A stretch of 64,000 bases of DNA from Odontocerum albicorne (Eukaryota > Arthropoda > Insecta > Trichoptera > Odontoceridae): contig OX463842.1 in assembly GCA_949825065.1 (NCBI GenBank), positions 32,792,727 to 32,856,726 on the forward strand. Direction: 5' to 3'. The notes below the pieces were generated by a model. It was not told where the DNA came from and made no database searches. It saw nothing but the letters and a program-made list of their open reading frames with translations. Both the position numbers and the translations under genes were made by a program. Positions 35,801 to 48,890 of the stretch are shown one piece after another. The first letter of the stretch is position 1. Each line of letters opens with the position of its first letter.

Positions 35801-38260
35801 GGGGGTATTCTACTCCAGAAATTTGAAAAAATCGATTTCTTTTTTTTGCATATTCTTAAAGTTTAGACCTTTAAAAATATGTCCTCAAAAGGAAATTTTA
35901 AAATTCTTAATATTTATGTAGTTATAGCTATAAATGAGGCAGCAATTACGCCGCGCTGCACTATGGGGCCAAACCTTGAATATCATCTCATAATTCAATA
36001 TTATCGAATGCACTACAGAATTAAAATAAGTAGTGATTTTTTTTTCAGAAAATTCAAATTTCAGAAAAAATCATCGTTTTTTTAGGTTTTTCCGTTGTTT
36101 TATTATAACTTGTCAAAGTTGTATGTTTGGAGAGAGCAAATTTATAGCGACGATTTAAGTGAAACTTTGAACTTTTTTACGTATTTTTAGTACAATTTCA
36201 GTATTTATTTTATTATATTTTAAATATGTACTATTTTATTTTATTTAAAAATAATAATTTTATTGGTTTCTACTCAATTTATAATTAAAATATAATTTAG
36301 AAAATTTGTAAAAAAAATTAAAAAATTTCGTTAAACTTTTAACAACTAGCGAATTTGGCAAAGGTTGGATATTACGATTTTTATATTTACTCAAATATTT
36401 AATCTTAGAATTAGCAATACAATTCTGCGCCTACATGTGCCTTTTTTTAAAATCATTTTTAAACTAACAAGTTTCGCTGCGTAAAACTACGGTGCGAAGA
36501 AGTATATATACACTCAAAATTCAATAGCTTTCAAACCAATGAAAATATTGAGATATAATTTTACACACACATTAATAATATAATATTTTATTATGATTTT
36601 TAAAATATATTTAAAAATATAAAAACAAATTTGGTGGAACAAATTTTTAATTTTTTTATTAGATATACATGATTTTTCTACAATGTAAGAATGGAAAATT
36701 GATGAAAATAGAATAAAATATAATTCATATAATAAAAATAATATTCTCAACGTGATGTGTGCGAGTTTATGTTTTTGATTGTTATAAGAATAATTATACG
36801 GCGAATTAACTGACCAACATAAACTAGACTAGTACACTAACTACCAAATGCTACAGTACTACAGTGAGGAGTGTATTGTATATGTATATTTAACACATTT
36901 ATTAATCTGATCCTAATTGCAAAAGTGCTTTAGCTTTGCCATCTAGTTCCATGATCTTCACAACAGCCATGATATTTCAGGTTAAATGAATTATTAGATG
37001 CGGACACCCCTTTACTGTAGTACTGTAGCAGTTGTATGTAGTGAACTAGTGATAAATATTTCAATTTCAGTCATTTAAATATAATTAAAACCACAAAAGT
37101 ACGTTTTAGTAATGAGTGTCAAATGTTTTGAACTTGTTATTGTGATATAATGCTTTATAGGGTCAGAATATAGCTATCTATAATAATAATCTTTTAAACA
37201 ACCTATCTCAATGTTCTGTGTTTCAACGATAATTTAAAAAAATAACTATTTATACAAATTATTATCTGTAAAAAGATACATTATATAAAATAATAATTAG
37301 TTATAATAACATCATCTACTATTTTAAATAATAATTTAATGCGCGTTTTTATTTAATGCGCGTTTTACAGTGTTTCTTATGATTATATTATAATACACAA
37401 AATAAAAATATATCTTGCAATATTCAATAATGTGTATTTTGTTTTATTTTCGGTATGTTACAAACGACTAATGCTGTTTTATTATTAAATTTTTGCGAAG
37501 AAGATTATGTGAAAAATTAATGTTTATAAAATGTATTTTCAATGTACTAAAACTCATATTTATTTTCATTATGTGTTTTATTATGATTTTAGTAAATTAT
37601 AAAAAAATATGTATTCATCAACTTGTATACCAAATTTCATGTTGATACTCCCATTGATTTCGGAGTTATTGAATTTTGAGATGATTTAGTGTTTCACCAC
37701 AATGTGCGCCGCCGGAATGACTTGGACAATATAGTAATCTCAAAACTTTAAACGCGTTTTCTCGAAACTACTTTTTTCGATCTGGTCGACATAAAATCTC
37801 AAGTTCTATCCAACCGATTACCTTCAAATTTGGTATAAAACTTTACTAAATGTTTTTTTATCGTTTTTACCTTGAAAATTTCAAAACTATCTTTTCACTA
37901 TTTTTAAAAAATTTAAAAATAAAAAAAAAAAAATTTCAGACAGCCGCCATTTAACGATTTTATTTTCTTTGGTACCAACTACAACAACATTATTTTTTAT
38001 TAAGAAACTGTATGATTTTTGTTTCAAATTTACGAAAGGGCTCTAATCATATCGACTAGCTCACCCCCTTTTTTACAAGATATAACAGCTGATAACATCT
38101 TGAATTTAAATTTTTTTTTTTTGAAAAAAATTTTTGTATATTCTCGAATCATCAATAAACAAAATGTAAAAAAATGTTCAAGAAAAATAATTTTAGTTTT
38201 TTTTTAACTTAGTTTGAAAAAAACACCCGAAATTCACACCTCTAAAGTAGAATACCCTCC
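35801..38260. mobile_element. 2.46 kb TIR element without a transposase, Kolobok-like flank
   Basis: Left end GGGGGTATTCTACTCCAGA and right end (minus strand) GGAGGGTATTCTACTTTAGA form short terminal inverted repeats. It is flanked by TTAA on the left and TAAA on the right, close to a TTAA duplication. The interior is very AT-rich with a subterminal segment (37690-38090) containing CGTTTTCTCGAAACTACTTT. No coding frame over about 80 codons is convincing, so it is non-autonomous or badly decayed. Kolobok is a guess from the TTAA-like flank. Confidence 0.55.
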
Positions 38261-39784
38261 TAAAAGAAATTTTCAATGAAAATGTTATTGAAATTCATTA
38301 AAATAATCATGAAAGCATTATACCCATTTTCTAACCCGTTTTTCTGTTCCTTCCCTTTTTTCCATTTTATTAATCCATTTTTATCAAAACTCACTTACAC
38401 TTGCATGCGGCAGTATGTACACGAGAATCATTTCATCAAAGTGTATTTTGTCAAAAATTATCCATCCCGCATTTTAAACGGTAAATTGTATCGTATGCAT
38501 TAAATTTATTTAAAATAAAATTTAGCCTAGATTTAAATGTTTATGGGATATCTAAAAAAACGTAGTGTGTGTTGTGAAATGAAAATTTCTTAAAAGTATA
38601 AATCCATTTATTATACCATAATGTATGTGTATTATCTTACACGAGTATTATGTGAATCATAAATATGATTACCTTTTTGGAAACCAGATAAATATTAAAC
38701 ACTAAGTGACAATAAATGTTCTTACCAATATCAAATACGTCTCATAAACTATTTTTGTTTTTGTCGGGACATCAAGAATACAAAATGGATTTGAAACAGA
38801 AAAATTATTATATCGATTGTATTTTTTCCATTCCATCGTTTAATAATTATCAATTCATTTTTTAAATTAAATAAAAATATCAAGAACCGTTGATCGCCAA
38901 ATATTTTAATCAGATTCTTTCAACTGACATAACATAAACATCATATTTTTTCTCCGCACTATACGAATTTCTTCAGTTACACAATGTGGGTCAGATTAAT
39001 TCATGTGGAAAAATGCGATGACGAAAATTTTATTGTTATGGCAAATATAAAGTTTTAATCAAAATATTCAACCTCATATCCGAGGCTGAAGTCAATTTCC
39101 ATTACTTTGGAACATTAAACCTAACCTTATAATAGGGATAGTCTTCCACTCTTTTTACTATCTACTCTTATTACACTATATTGGAAGAACCCTCGAGAAA
39201 TATTATTGCATTTTCAAGAATATTTAGACAATGGTTTCAAAAAATCCGTAATGAATTCCATGTGCGACATTACTCGACTCTTAGATTTTCATTTTGCAAT
39301 AATATAACCTAAAGTACTGCATATTGAAAGTCATAAGAAACAAATATTATATTACTTTTCTCATTCTAAGGCAATTTCCAGATTGTGAAATCTCAGGTAT
39401 TCATTTTTTCACCGCATTTTCAAAAAAATAAAACTCCCACTTCTTCAGCGATTCGTTTATGTATTTATTTGAGCCTCGATTTATAGTCACCTTGTAACAA
39501 AATATTAAGACTCTTAAGTAAAAAAATTGATAAAAATTTTCTCTACTTAGAGGACATATAAAAACTATAAACTGGCATAGTGTTCTCCTTTGAAAATGAT
39601 AATTATATGAAAACCACTCGGACAATAATACCAATATAAAAAACAGTGTTTCTAGTATTATTATGTTTTGTCGGCACTCCATCTTATTTACTTTCTCAAT
39701 ACAGGTTGGCCAAATTACATTGAAAAATGCAAAATATGTTAACATTACAATAAAAAAAAGTTATATAAAATAAAAATATTATAT

Positions 39785-39872
39785 AAATTATATATATGTG
39801 TACATATACACACAAACATACACATACATATATACACACAAACATACACATACATACACACATACACATATA
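39785..39872. repeat. (CA/TA)-rich microsatellite
   Basis: Interleaved CACACAAACATACACATACA-type repeats in which a 30-40 base block is repeated with variations. Confidence 0.9.
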
Positions 39873-41089
39873 TTAAAATACGTTGATGAGTGCTTTCTAA
39901 CGCGCTCAATCTTAGAAGAAAATTTTATTTTGCTTTTGTTAATGTGATATGAAATATGTCAATATCCGAAGCAGTCCCGTTCAAAATAGTTAAGGCCCTT
40001 TCAACAGGCATAGGAGTTGGAAAACCCGTTATTGCGTATGTTATTGACGCCGACGCAGTCTAGTGTAATTGTTAGAAACATTTAACGCTAATCTTTGTAG
40101 TAATGCTGGACAGCTCACAACTCCTCGAACGAGTCTGATAACGTATACCAGGAGACGCGGATCTCTTCTTTCGCTCAAGGAGTTATACCCGAGCATGCCC
40201 AGTAGAAACTATGTAGGATAAAGAGATGAAGATAACGATTTGTGGCAATAACAATTTAAAGAAAAAGAGTGAATGTAATAATATCTGGAAAACTATTGTA
40301 GTAATTGTAGGTGTTTTTGCTTGTAAATTTAGAAATATGACTATAAATAGTGGACAATGAAGAGTAATCTCATAGTAGTTTAAAAACTCTTTCACAAATA
40401 CACATTTACTCACCAAGTCAATGCCCTAATAGGCATAAACAATTAACTTTGATCATAACATATTATGATATAACCCTATTAGCTCAAACATTTCACATTT
40501 GGTTATACAATTTCATAACTTTAATCACCATTGTCTATTGCTGGTTCTTCATATTTACTTTTCTTTTCAAATGCTTTCCAATTATTTCACCTCCTTGTAA
40601 GTGTTCTCAAACTACATTTTACAAGTTAACAAAGCGAACAAAATCTATACCTTTTTATTATTCATCATCATTATCACTGTCTTCGTCTTTGGAATGAAGA
40701 TGCAGCCTTGTCAATGTAAATTTCCTTATCTCAATCTACTAGTTTCGTCTCCATCTAGTCTTATCACAACCTCTTTTAGCACAACCACTTTAATTGTTTT
40801 CTCCAGTTTCATCATTGTACCGTTGAACAATGAAAGATTTTAACAAAGTGAGGAATTTTGCTATTTAAGCAAAAGGAAAGTTGTAAGAAAGGGAAAGACA
40901 AACTGGTTCAGGTAACAAAGTCATTACTATTTTTGCCAAATAAATGAATCGCAAAATCTTTAAAACGGGTTGGACACAATGGCATACTAGTGCCAACCTT
41001 AATTATGGAAACGAAGCTTAGGCTTGAAAAGGAGTTATGAGAGTAGGATTAATGTGATAAAATTTTTAATATAACATGAAGGATAAATA

Positions 41090-41965
41090 TCAGGTCTGTA
41101 AATATGAAACCGGAATTTGCTCATAGATGGATCTAGTTGTCAATGTAGTGACTGTCAAATCGCGTCATTGGCGCCTTTTTCTTGTGTTTACATTTGTCAA
41201 AGACTTTTAACTCACAACAATACAAGTTTAATACAACTGCATATGTTTTCATAGCGTTGAACATGTCTGGTTTTGTGCCTGAAAACTACGATTTGCGGAC
41301 AGCATTGATTTTCTGTTACAATTTGAAGAAAACTGCTGCAGAATCGCATCGAATGCTTGTCGAAGCTTACGGTGAGCATGTTTTTGGTAAATCACAGTGC
41401 TTTGAGTGGTTTAAAAAATTCAAGTGACGATTTTGACGTGAGAAACGAAGAACGTGGAAGACCACCGAGAAAGTTTTAAGACACCGAATTGCAAGCATTG
41501 TTGGATGAGGATGACGCTCAAACGCAAGAACCACTCGCGGATCAATTAAATGTGACACGAGAAACCATCTCCATGAGAGGCAACACAAAGTGATTTTGCT
41601 TCATGATAATGCACCATCGCACACAGCAAAACCGGCCAAGGAAACAATTGAGGCGTTTAGTTGGCAAATACTTTCGCATGCGGCTTATTCACCAGACTTG
41701 GCTTCATCCGATTACTACTTATTTGCATCGATGGGACACACACTTGCTGAGCAGTGCTTCACTTCTAACGAAAATGGCTCGATGATTGGTTTGCCTCAAA
41801 AGAGCAACAGTTTTTTTTGGCGTGGCATCCACAAATTGCCCGAGAGATGGGAAAAATGAGTAGCTAGCGATGGGCAATACTTTGAATAAAATATTTTTTA
41901 CCATTTTCATACAATAAATGTGTATTTTCTATAAAAAAATCCGGTTCTATATTTACAGACCTATG
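41090..41965 (+). mobile_element. Internally deleted mariner element
   Basis: Flanked by TA (41088-41089, 41966-41967), with inverted ends AGGTCTGTAAATATGAAACC and, on the minus strand, AGGTCTGTAAATATAGAACC. A frame beginning MSGFVPENYDLRTALIFCYN (41263) runs through AESHRMLVEAYGEHVFGKSQ and CFEWFKKFK, the mariner HTH domain, and RETISM after a frame change. It then jumps to QHKVILLHDNAPSHTAKPAK (about 41585) and SPDLASSDYYLFASMGH to a stop at 41857-41859. The region with the first catalytic Asp is deleted, leaving the HDNA and SPDLASSDY sites of the D,D34D triad. Confidence 0.88.
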
Positions 41966-42089
41966 TATACGAGTACTTATATTAAAGAGGAATGTTATAA
42001 ATTACAAAATGAATGCTGAGATCATGGTCACAACGTATTTTGATCACATTGAGATAATGAGACTTAGGAAACAAATATTATATCTGAAA

Positions 42090-42310
42090 TGAATGGAGAG
42101 TGAAGAATAAGTAGACCGAGAATAGAGTGGTAGGAGATAGGAGGAGAAATTGAACTAAGTAAAGATAATAAATACAAGACACAGAAGAGCATGTAAAACG
42201 AAATGTGTGAAGGCGAGATCTCCGTGCATGGATAGAAAGACATGGAGATATGTCCTCTTTGTCTTCCCCAAAAGGTGTATGGCGTGATGTTATGTATACG
42301 TTTGGGAGGC
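42090..42310 (+). pseudogene. LINE tail, probable further copy of the GRPRK family
   Basis: Only the last part is readable: KCVKARSPCMDRKTWRYVLF then FPKRCMA-stop-CYVYV, ending in the GCGTGATGTTATGTATACG block shared with 30380-30405 and 58700-58735. Assignment rests on this end and is tentative. Confidence 0.4.
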
Positions 42311-42773
42311 AACCTACTGGATTTCTTTCCATCTGGCTTTAAATAATCTACGATATGTGAGCGTTTTTTGTCATTTTATAATGCAATAAATTTTTAAATT
42401 TTTAGTACACATATCATATTTGTATAATATTAACTCAAATAAAAATATTCTGCGACAAACCAGATTTTGTATTGTTTTATTGGAAGCAGTCAACATGAGC
42501 GTGAGTTGCTATACCGTCTATGCTGAATTGCCTCAATCATTCCGGCCTATGCCCGCTATACATGATGCTATGTTATTGTATATTCCGTAGGCTTTATATT
42601 TTTGACAGCTTCAGGTTAATTTCTCTATTGCATAAAAAACATATTATTTTTAGATCGACATTGATCGTGAATGAAATAAATAAATATGAACACTTGCTCT
42701 ACAAAAATATATTGGGTTGTAACATATATTCGTTACCGTTTTTAGAGGTTTTTAAAATCATTTTCTTATTAAT

Positions 42774-43700
42774 TCAGAAATAAGTTATATTAATTATGTG
42801 ATATTTTGAGATGATCTTCTTCCATCTTTTTGGTGACTGAAGGTTTCGCCACTTGTAGAACTTCTGGGATTTGTTAGCGATAAACTGATCCAAATAGTTT
42901 GGGCAAGAATTCAAATTTAGTAAATTTACACCTTTTAAGCGCGTTCTACAATGATTCAAACAAATTATTCTGAGAAAGGCAAGGTCTGGACTATATGGTG
43001 GATGCACTAAAACATCCCAACCAAGTTGAAATATTTTTGCTGAGTGCCCATGGAACTTGTCCTCTGATGTTGTCAAACTGGAACATGATGCATTTTTAAT
43101 AGACGTACTCTGGTTTTTTTTTGTCTATTATTTGCTTCAATTTGGCCAATTGTGAGCAATAATTATTGAAATGAATAATTCGGTTTGGTAGCAACAGCTC
43201 GTAGTACACGATACCCTTTCGATTTCACCAGATACACAACATGACGTGATTTGGGTGCATTCTAACTATTCCGTTCGTCTGTGCTGACTCACTACGCTGT
43301 GATCTTTAAACTAACGTGTTGTAAATAATCCGATTTTTATTGCCAATGATGTCTTGTTTGAGAAAAAAAAATAGTTTTCATTGCGTTTCAGTAGCGAGTC
43401 GGAAGCAGAAAACCGGTCCTTTTTTCGTTTATTTGATGCAACACCCAAGTATCGAGCTTCTTGACTATCTCAAGCTTACATAAGTGTCGCGAACGTAGGG
43501 ACAGTAATGCTTGACCAATATCACATGTCGTCAAATGGCAGTCGCAACCAATCAAGGCTTTGATTTTATCCGCGTCTATGGTAACAGGCCGTCCGACGTG
43601 AAATACATCTTTGACATCAACATTTCTCTCCCTAAATCTCCAGAATCACTGTCTGCAGGTTCAACCATTCACAGTATCGATTTTGCATTTTAAAACAAGT
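42774..43700 (-). pseudogene. Decayed mariner-type transposase, minus strand
   Basis: Reading the minus strand with frame changes gives LRSRHLCKLEIVKKLDTWVL (about 43480-43430), RHVVYLVKSKGYRVLRA (about 43250), IDKKKPEYVY-like, then FQLGWDVLVHPPYSPDLA and FIANKSQKFYKWRNLQSP (42850-43040), ending near KRWKKII. The order and the LGWDVLxHPPYSPDLAxxxxxL run identify a mariner. The third catalytic Asp position (after SPDLA) is replaced. Many stops; inactive. Terminal repeats were not found. Confidence 0.75.
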
Positions 43701-43863
43701 GTCTTTACAAGTTTGCGATGCATTTTAAGCTAAAAAAATAATATAATGTGATGAAAGTGTACTTTATTTTTTGGCATGTTTAAAATTTCTCAAAAAAGCT
43801 AAGGCCCAAACGGGTCGAAAAAGCGAAGATATGCCACCGAGCGGGGATACTGGTACGACAGAT

Positions 43864-43926
43864 TTTACAAATGCATACATACTATTTACAAATGTATACA
43901 TACTATTTACAAATGCCTACATACTA
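43864..43926. repeat. Three tandem copies of a 21 bp unit
   Basis: TTTACAAATGCATACATACT A is repeated at 43864, 43885 and 43906 with one or two substitutions. The period is a multiple of three, so it shows as a repeated peptide in one frame, but there is no sign of a gene. Confidence 0.9.
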
Positions 43927-44984
43927 TCTTGTGCATTTGTTTTTTGGATTGTGTCTAGCATCCATTTAGGTTTAAAGCTACCATTTGCTTCTTATATTGT
44001 TGTTATCCTCAATTTTACCACTATTTTTTTTAAATAATTTTAGATTTGTCAACAAATGTTTCTATTTTCTTTTTTTTTATTTAAAACATCGTATCTTATT
44101 GTATGAATATTACTGAACGTTTAAAATGTAATTTTTTTATGAGAAAAATTATTTATATTTCCTAATTCGTTCAACTATCTTCCCTTATATAATTTTACCC
44201 AATAAATTATAACAGATTCCTGATCAAATCAATTACACACTGTTAATCAATACAATTATAGGTTTCTAATCAAACTAATTTACTCCATAAAGTTGTCAAA
44301 TTGTTTGAAAAGCAATTTAAGTATGGGGCGTTAGTCCTTATTGAGTATCGATTTCGAGGTACTTGAAATGATAAATATCATATGGGCATAATCTTTGATA
44401 GTATATAATGTTTACATATTTTTTCGTCAGGTATTTATTGGTATCAAAGGTTTATTGTGAAATACACTTGCTCAACATTCCGGTGTCCCGGGTACAATTT
44501 CCAGATTAAAAAAAAAAGATTTCATTGTCATAACTTAGCTTTCATATTTTTCATAAATAAACTCCACTGATAGACAAAAAATGTATATGTTTCAAACAAA
44601 GACTTGAGATTAAATCTCGACATTTTTTTACAGGAAAGTAAAATGTCGTTGAAAGTTGCAATATCATTAAATAAGGGAGTTAGGTGGTCATATCCTTAAT
44701 ACAAATTACGACATTTTAAGGTAAGAAATACTCGTAAATACGTAGCAGACTGGACTATGAATTTGGGTCAAAATTAAATAAACGGATGGGTACAAAGGTT
44801 TCGTCGACAGAGAAAAAAATTGTTTGAAATATACTTTGAATGGGAAGAAACATCAACAGATGAGGAATGAAAAAGAAAAGTAAAATTCAAACCATTAGAG
44901 GCACATGTTAAAAAAAATCAAGAAACTAAACAAAAGTTCCAAAACAGGATTAATTACTTTATCCTCAACTATATCCTTAGTAAA

Positions 44985-45110
44985 ACATAGACAAAAGCCT
45001 GGTTTACTGAGGACACAACAAATGAAAAGCGACAAACCCTGATCCATGTAATTTGTGTGTCCACTTTAAACTACCTGTCGTTTTTTCATAAATTATGTAG
45101 TTATAAAATT
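44985..45110 (+). repeat. Dispersed repeat, copy 2 (partner at 470-595)
   Basis: Same block order as the partner. Followed at 45118-45140 by an AAATAAATAAATAAATACA tail, which supports a retroelement 3' end. Confidence 0.55.
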
Positions 45111-46429
45111 CATTGTGTATAAATAAATAAATAAATACATGTTCATCCTACCCAAAGGGTAAATCTAAACACAATAACACCTCAGTAACTACTTTCTTAA
45201 GAATTTTTATTTACAATGTCTGATCAAGATAATAAAAACATTACTTTAATGTTTAATCTCGGAAGTCTATGGGATTTAATTATACACCACAAACAATTGT
45301 TTTTTTTATTTTTATACAAAAAATATTGAATATATAATATATGTATTTTTTTCCACAACAAAGCAACATTTTTGCTTTGAAAATTAGTTTTTAAATTCAA
45401 ATAAAAAAGAATATTCCTTTAATTCAATTCCTATTAAAAAGGAAATTTCAATTTATGAAAATGTTAAAAAGAAATCGGAAATTCAGTTTTACTTAAAAAT
45501 AAAACATGTTGACTTTAGTTTCCCAAGTATGTCTTTCCATAGAAATGGAAAACAAGGACGCTTTGAACACATAAAAATAATTAAAATACATTTAAAAATG
45601 AAAACTTTGTAGGGAAACAGAAGTGTCTCCAATTTGACTGGTTTATATGGAAGGCTTGTCATTTGTAAACTTATTTTCTCATTCAATTGTAGATGTCTAT
45701 GAGCCTTGAGAATTACTTGGGTGGACCTTAATAAAAGGAACATGAGACGTAGCCATAGCATTGCCTGAGAGAGAGGGAGAAACTTTTATACGAATGGTTA
45801 TACGACTATAGTGACAATAAAAAAGGTATCGTAAAAAATATTCCAGCGGTATAAATGTAATTGTGTTATTTCGTTATTACATAATTGTTCAACGGCTGGA
45901 GACTATTGTGTTATTGCTGTTTTATTGACGAAACTGGTGTAAATTTGATGTCAACTGTACAATCTCGTCCTCTGCAATTTTTATTTTCGTAGTCCTCCAC
46001 CAGAATGCTGGGATCGGTACGGCCATAGAAGTAATTCATTATTTTTTTATTTTTTTAATCTTTCAAATTATCGAAAAAACAAGTTCATACTATAAATGTG
46101 TTTGAGGAAAAAATATGAATATCGCATCAAGAAAATTATGAACACACGAGCATTAAAAGTAAAATAAAGTTTTATAATTTATTACGTAACATGGAAAATT
46201 GCATTTTTTTAATATTAAAATTACTTATTTTTTACTAAGCATATGAGCCAGTTTAAACTGGCTTAAATACTCATATTTTTCCTATTTACCTTTTAAAATC
46301 TACATTTTTTTATTTGATTTAGATTTTTATTTCCTCTTCAGTAAGCAATTGTATGTAATCTAATTTTCATATATATTAACAACAGAATACAAACATAGAT
46401 AGAATACTTACTATTTTAAATCTGTTTTA

Positions 46430-46600
46430 TTTATTTAATGAACTAATCTGTAACACAAATATTTGCTAAAGGCTTTACACATTTATACAAATGTATCATA
46501 TATCTTACGTTCTAATATAATTTATATATTATACCTGTGAACTAACTTAATTTCCATTTCCTAAATGTCATTTTATTTTTATTAGTATTTATATCGCACA
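46430..46600 (+). repeat. Retroelement 3'-UTR fragment, related to 50290-50410
   Basis: Shares with 50290-50410 the ordered blocks ACAAATATTTG, TATACAAATGTAT, AACTTACTTAAT/AACTAACTTAAT and TGTCATTTTATTTT. The second copy follows a LINE C-terminus, which explains both. Confidence 0.45.
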
Positions 46601-46878
46601 GTTTTATATGCCCCATATTAAAAGCAGAATAAACTCGTTTAAAAATATGACGATTGTAACTAAATCAATATTTTACGTATTTTTTTATCCACAATACAAC
46701 ATTCATAATTAACATACTTAGTTTTAATGTAAAAACAAATCGTAGGACACAAGTGCATAACAATACAAAACAGTTATGGACAACCACTTCACTAGGTAAG
46801 TCCTGTGACGACGTGAGCTCGATCCTCAATCAAAATTTGAATAGTGTTATTTTGTTACGAAAACTTATATACTTGATT

Positions 46879-46970
46879 GTAATTTGTTTTATCAACCTTT
46901 AAACCTCCACAATGTTAATGTCTTAACTATAAATATTATATACTTTAATAATTATTAGTCAATACAAATC
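46879..46970 (+). mobile_element. PLE tail fragment
   Basis: GATTGTAATTTGTTTTATCA, TTTAAACCTCCACAATGTTA and GTCTTAACTATAAATATTAT match the distal PLE tail at 2810-2890. It is preceded by a SINE-head-like stretch (46781-46840). Confidence 0.6.
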
Positions 46971-47514
46971 TTTAAGTCTAAAAAGTAGAGGTTACATGTT
47001 TTTAATTATATTAGATAATAGCCAGAGACCTGTTCTATTTGTAGATATTTATAATTTTCAACGTAAAAATAATATATTCACAAATGTTTTTACTTTTTTT
47101 TTTTATGTGAAAAAAACTATTTGGTTTCGAAAATGTGTGTACCATATAAATATTGAATTGTAGATAATATTTTTACATCCCTTTTTCACATAAAAAATAT
47201 ATATTTAATCAAACCATTTTTCATATAAAAAATATACATGGAAAATATTTTCTCAAGTATGCGGAACTTTGATTTGAGCTAAATTTCAGATTGCAGATAT
47301 ATTCTTATTTATTGGAATGAGCTAAAATAGCAGGCTTAATTGTTACCATGGATAGTATTTCATTGTATCTTGTACTTGGTTTCCTCTGTTTACTAAAAAT
47401 TTACTTTATAAACGTGTTTAACCAGTATATTTAAGTTGAACCTTATTGATTAAGCCAGTAAGTGAAATGCTCATAGAAAATTGTTTTCCTTAAATTGTCA
47501 ATAATACCATCTTG

Positions 47515-48890
47515 ATACGGATAAATAAATAAATTATAAATAAATAAATATAGGTTTATTGATAGCAACATAGTATGTACGTAATATATTTAAATACACT
47601 TCAAAAACACATAAATAGCAGGGAATACATTAAAGACAGAAGCTATCAAAAGGTCTTGGCTCATCTTATAGCATCCCCTTGGCCAAGATACACCCCACCA
47701 ATATAGGGCGAGCCCAGCCACGGAGACACCAGATGGTTTTCAGCCCTTGGACATGTAGAATAATAAGAAGAAAAAATTTAAAATAAATACATGGCAGAAA
47801 AAAAAAACAAATCAAATACCACCTCAGATTAATTTAAACAAACAAATAAAAGTTCCTTGACGGCAACACAATATGTTATATATAATAAACTCATTCTGAG
47901 TATCGCACATATGTTACATCTCAAAACAAACTGCAGAAAACATATTTAAGATAGAAGACATTAAAAGGTCCGGGCTCATCCCACAAACATTTCGGCTGAG
48001 ATACACCCCACTAATGTAGGGCAAGCCCGACCACAAGGACATCGGGGGGGCTTTCTGCCCACACCCCTGTACATCTAGATAAAAAAAACAAAAATCAAAA
48101 TATATGGCAGAAAACAAAACAAAAAGTAAACCCACATATACCACCTCAGGTTAACTGTCAGCAAGAATGAAAAAAAGAAAAGCCTCAAGGAGTCCAAATT
48201 TTATAAAAGTAAAATGACAAATAGGAAATGATATTCTCACATAAAAACCACAACACATAGAAATAATTAAGCAGTAATATAAAAATGAATGAGAAGATAG
48301 CGCATAAAACACGCACATACAACCCCCGACTCACCACCAGCGTAAAAAAAGCAAATAAGAGTTCAAATCGTGAAAAAACCTATTAACCACTTAGAAGGTA
48401 ACATTTTAGAGAATCTCTGAAGATACAACCCGCTCTTTCAAGGCCTGGGGCAACTCATTCCAGCATTTGCTGGCTGAGTATGAGAAGGATCCATTGAATA
48501 GTGTTAGATTATGGTTTGGGATCAGTAAAAGAGTTTATCTGCTTCTAGTTTCGTAGCCGTGAAAATCTCTAGCCCAATTCAGTTTTTCAAAGAGATACAG
48601 TGACATTTTTCTACTGGTAATTTTATGCCTGAGTACGTTTAAGTGAAGAAACCGTCTTTGTTTCATATCAATATTTTTTAAAGCTCTCAAACAAGGAGAG
48701 ATACGTCCTCGGAAGGGAATGTTGAAACAATACCTACAACAAGCATTTTGTAATCTTCGCAACTTTTTTTCAGTTTTCTTTAAAAGGCACGGTCCATAGA
48801 TGCAATCACCATACTCGACTATTGGGATAATGAGTGCGTCGATTATTCTACCAAAATGCCAGAAACACGAGTCGTGAAAGTCTAAATTTG
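47515..48890 (-). mobile_element. LINE remnant with duplicated 3' UTR unit, minus strand
   Basis: Coding part 48890-48390 on the minus strand reads IIDALIIPIVEYGDCIYGP, CLLKKTEKKLRRLQNACCRY, RISPCLRALKNIDMKQRRFL, LHLNVLRH and LYLFEKLNWARDFHGYETRS, then a decayed SQQMLE..APGLERAGCIFRDS block: the C-terminal region of a Jockey/CR1-type reverse transcriptase. A 3' UTR follows in two tandem units of about 300 bp (48140-47830 and 47810-47520), each with the GGTGGGGTGTATCT-type core. It ends in an AATAAATAAATT-type tail. The copy at 11443 matches the distal unit best. Inactive. Confidence 0.8.

Noticed and set aside
40449..40843. Overlapping frames rich in Ile, Leu and Phe resembling membrane segments
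   Set aside because: Composition follows the T-rich DNA; no family match and two frames overlap equally well.
47914..48144. 76-codon minus-strand open frame
   Set aside because: It lies within the LINE 3' UTR unit and has no counterpart in the second unit, so it is not coding.
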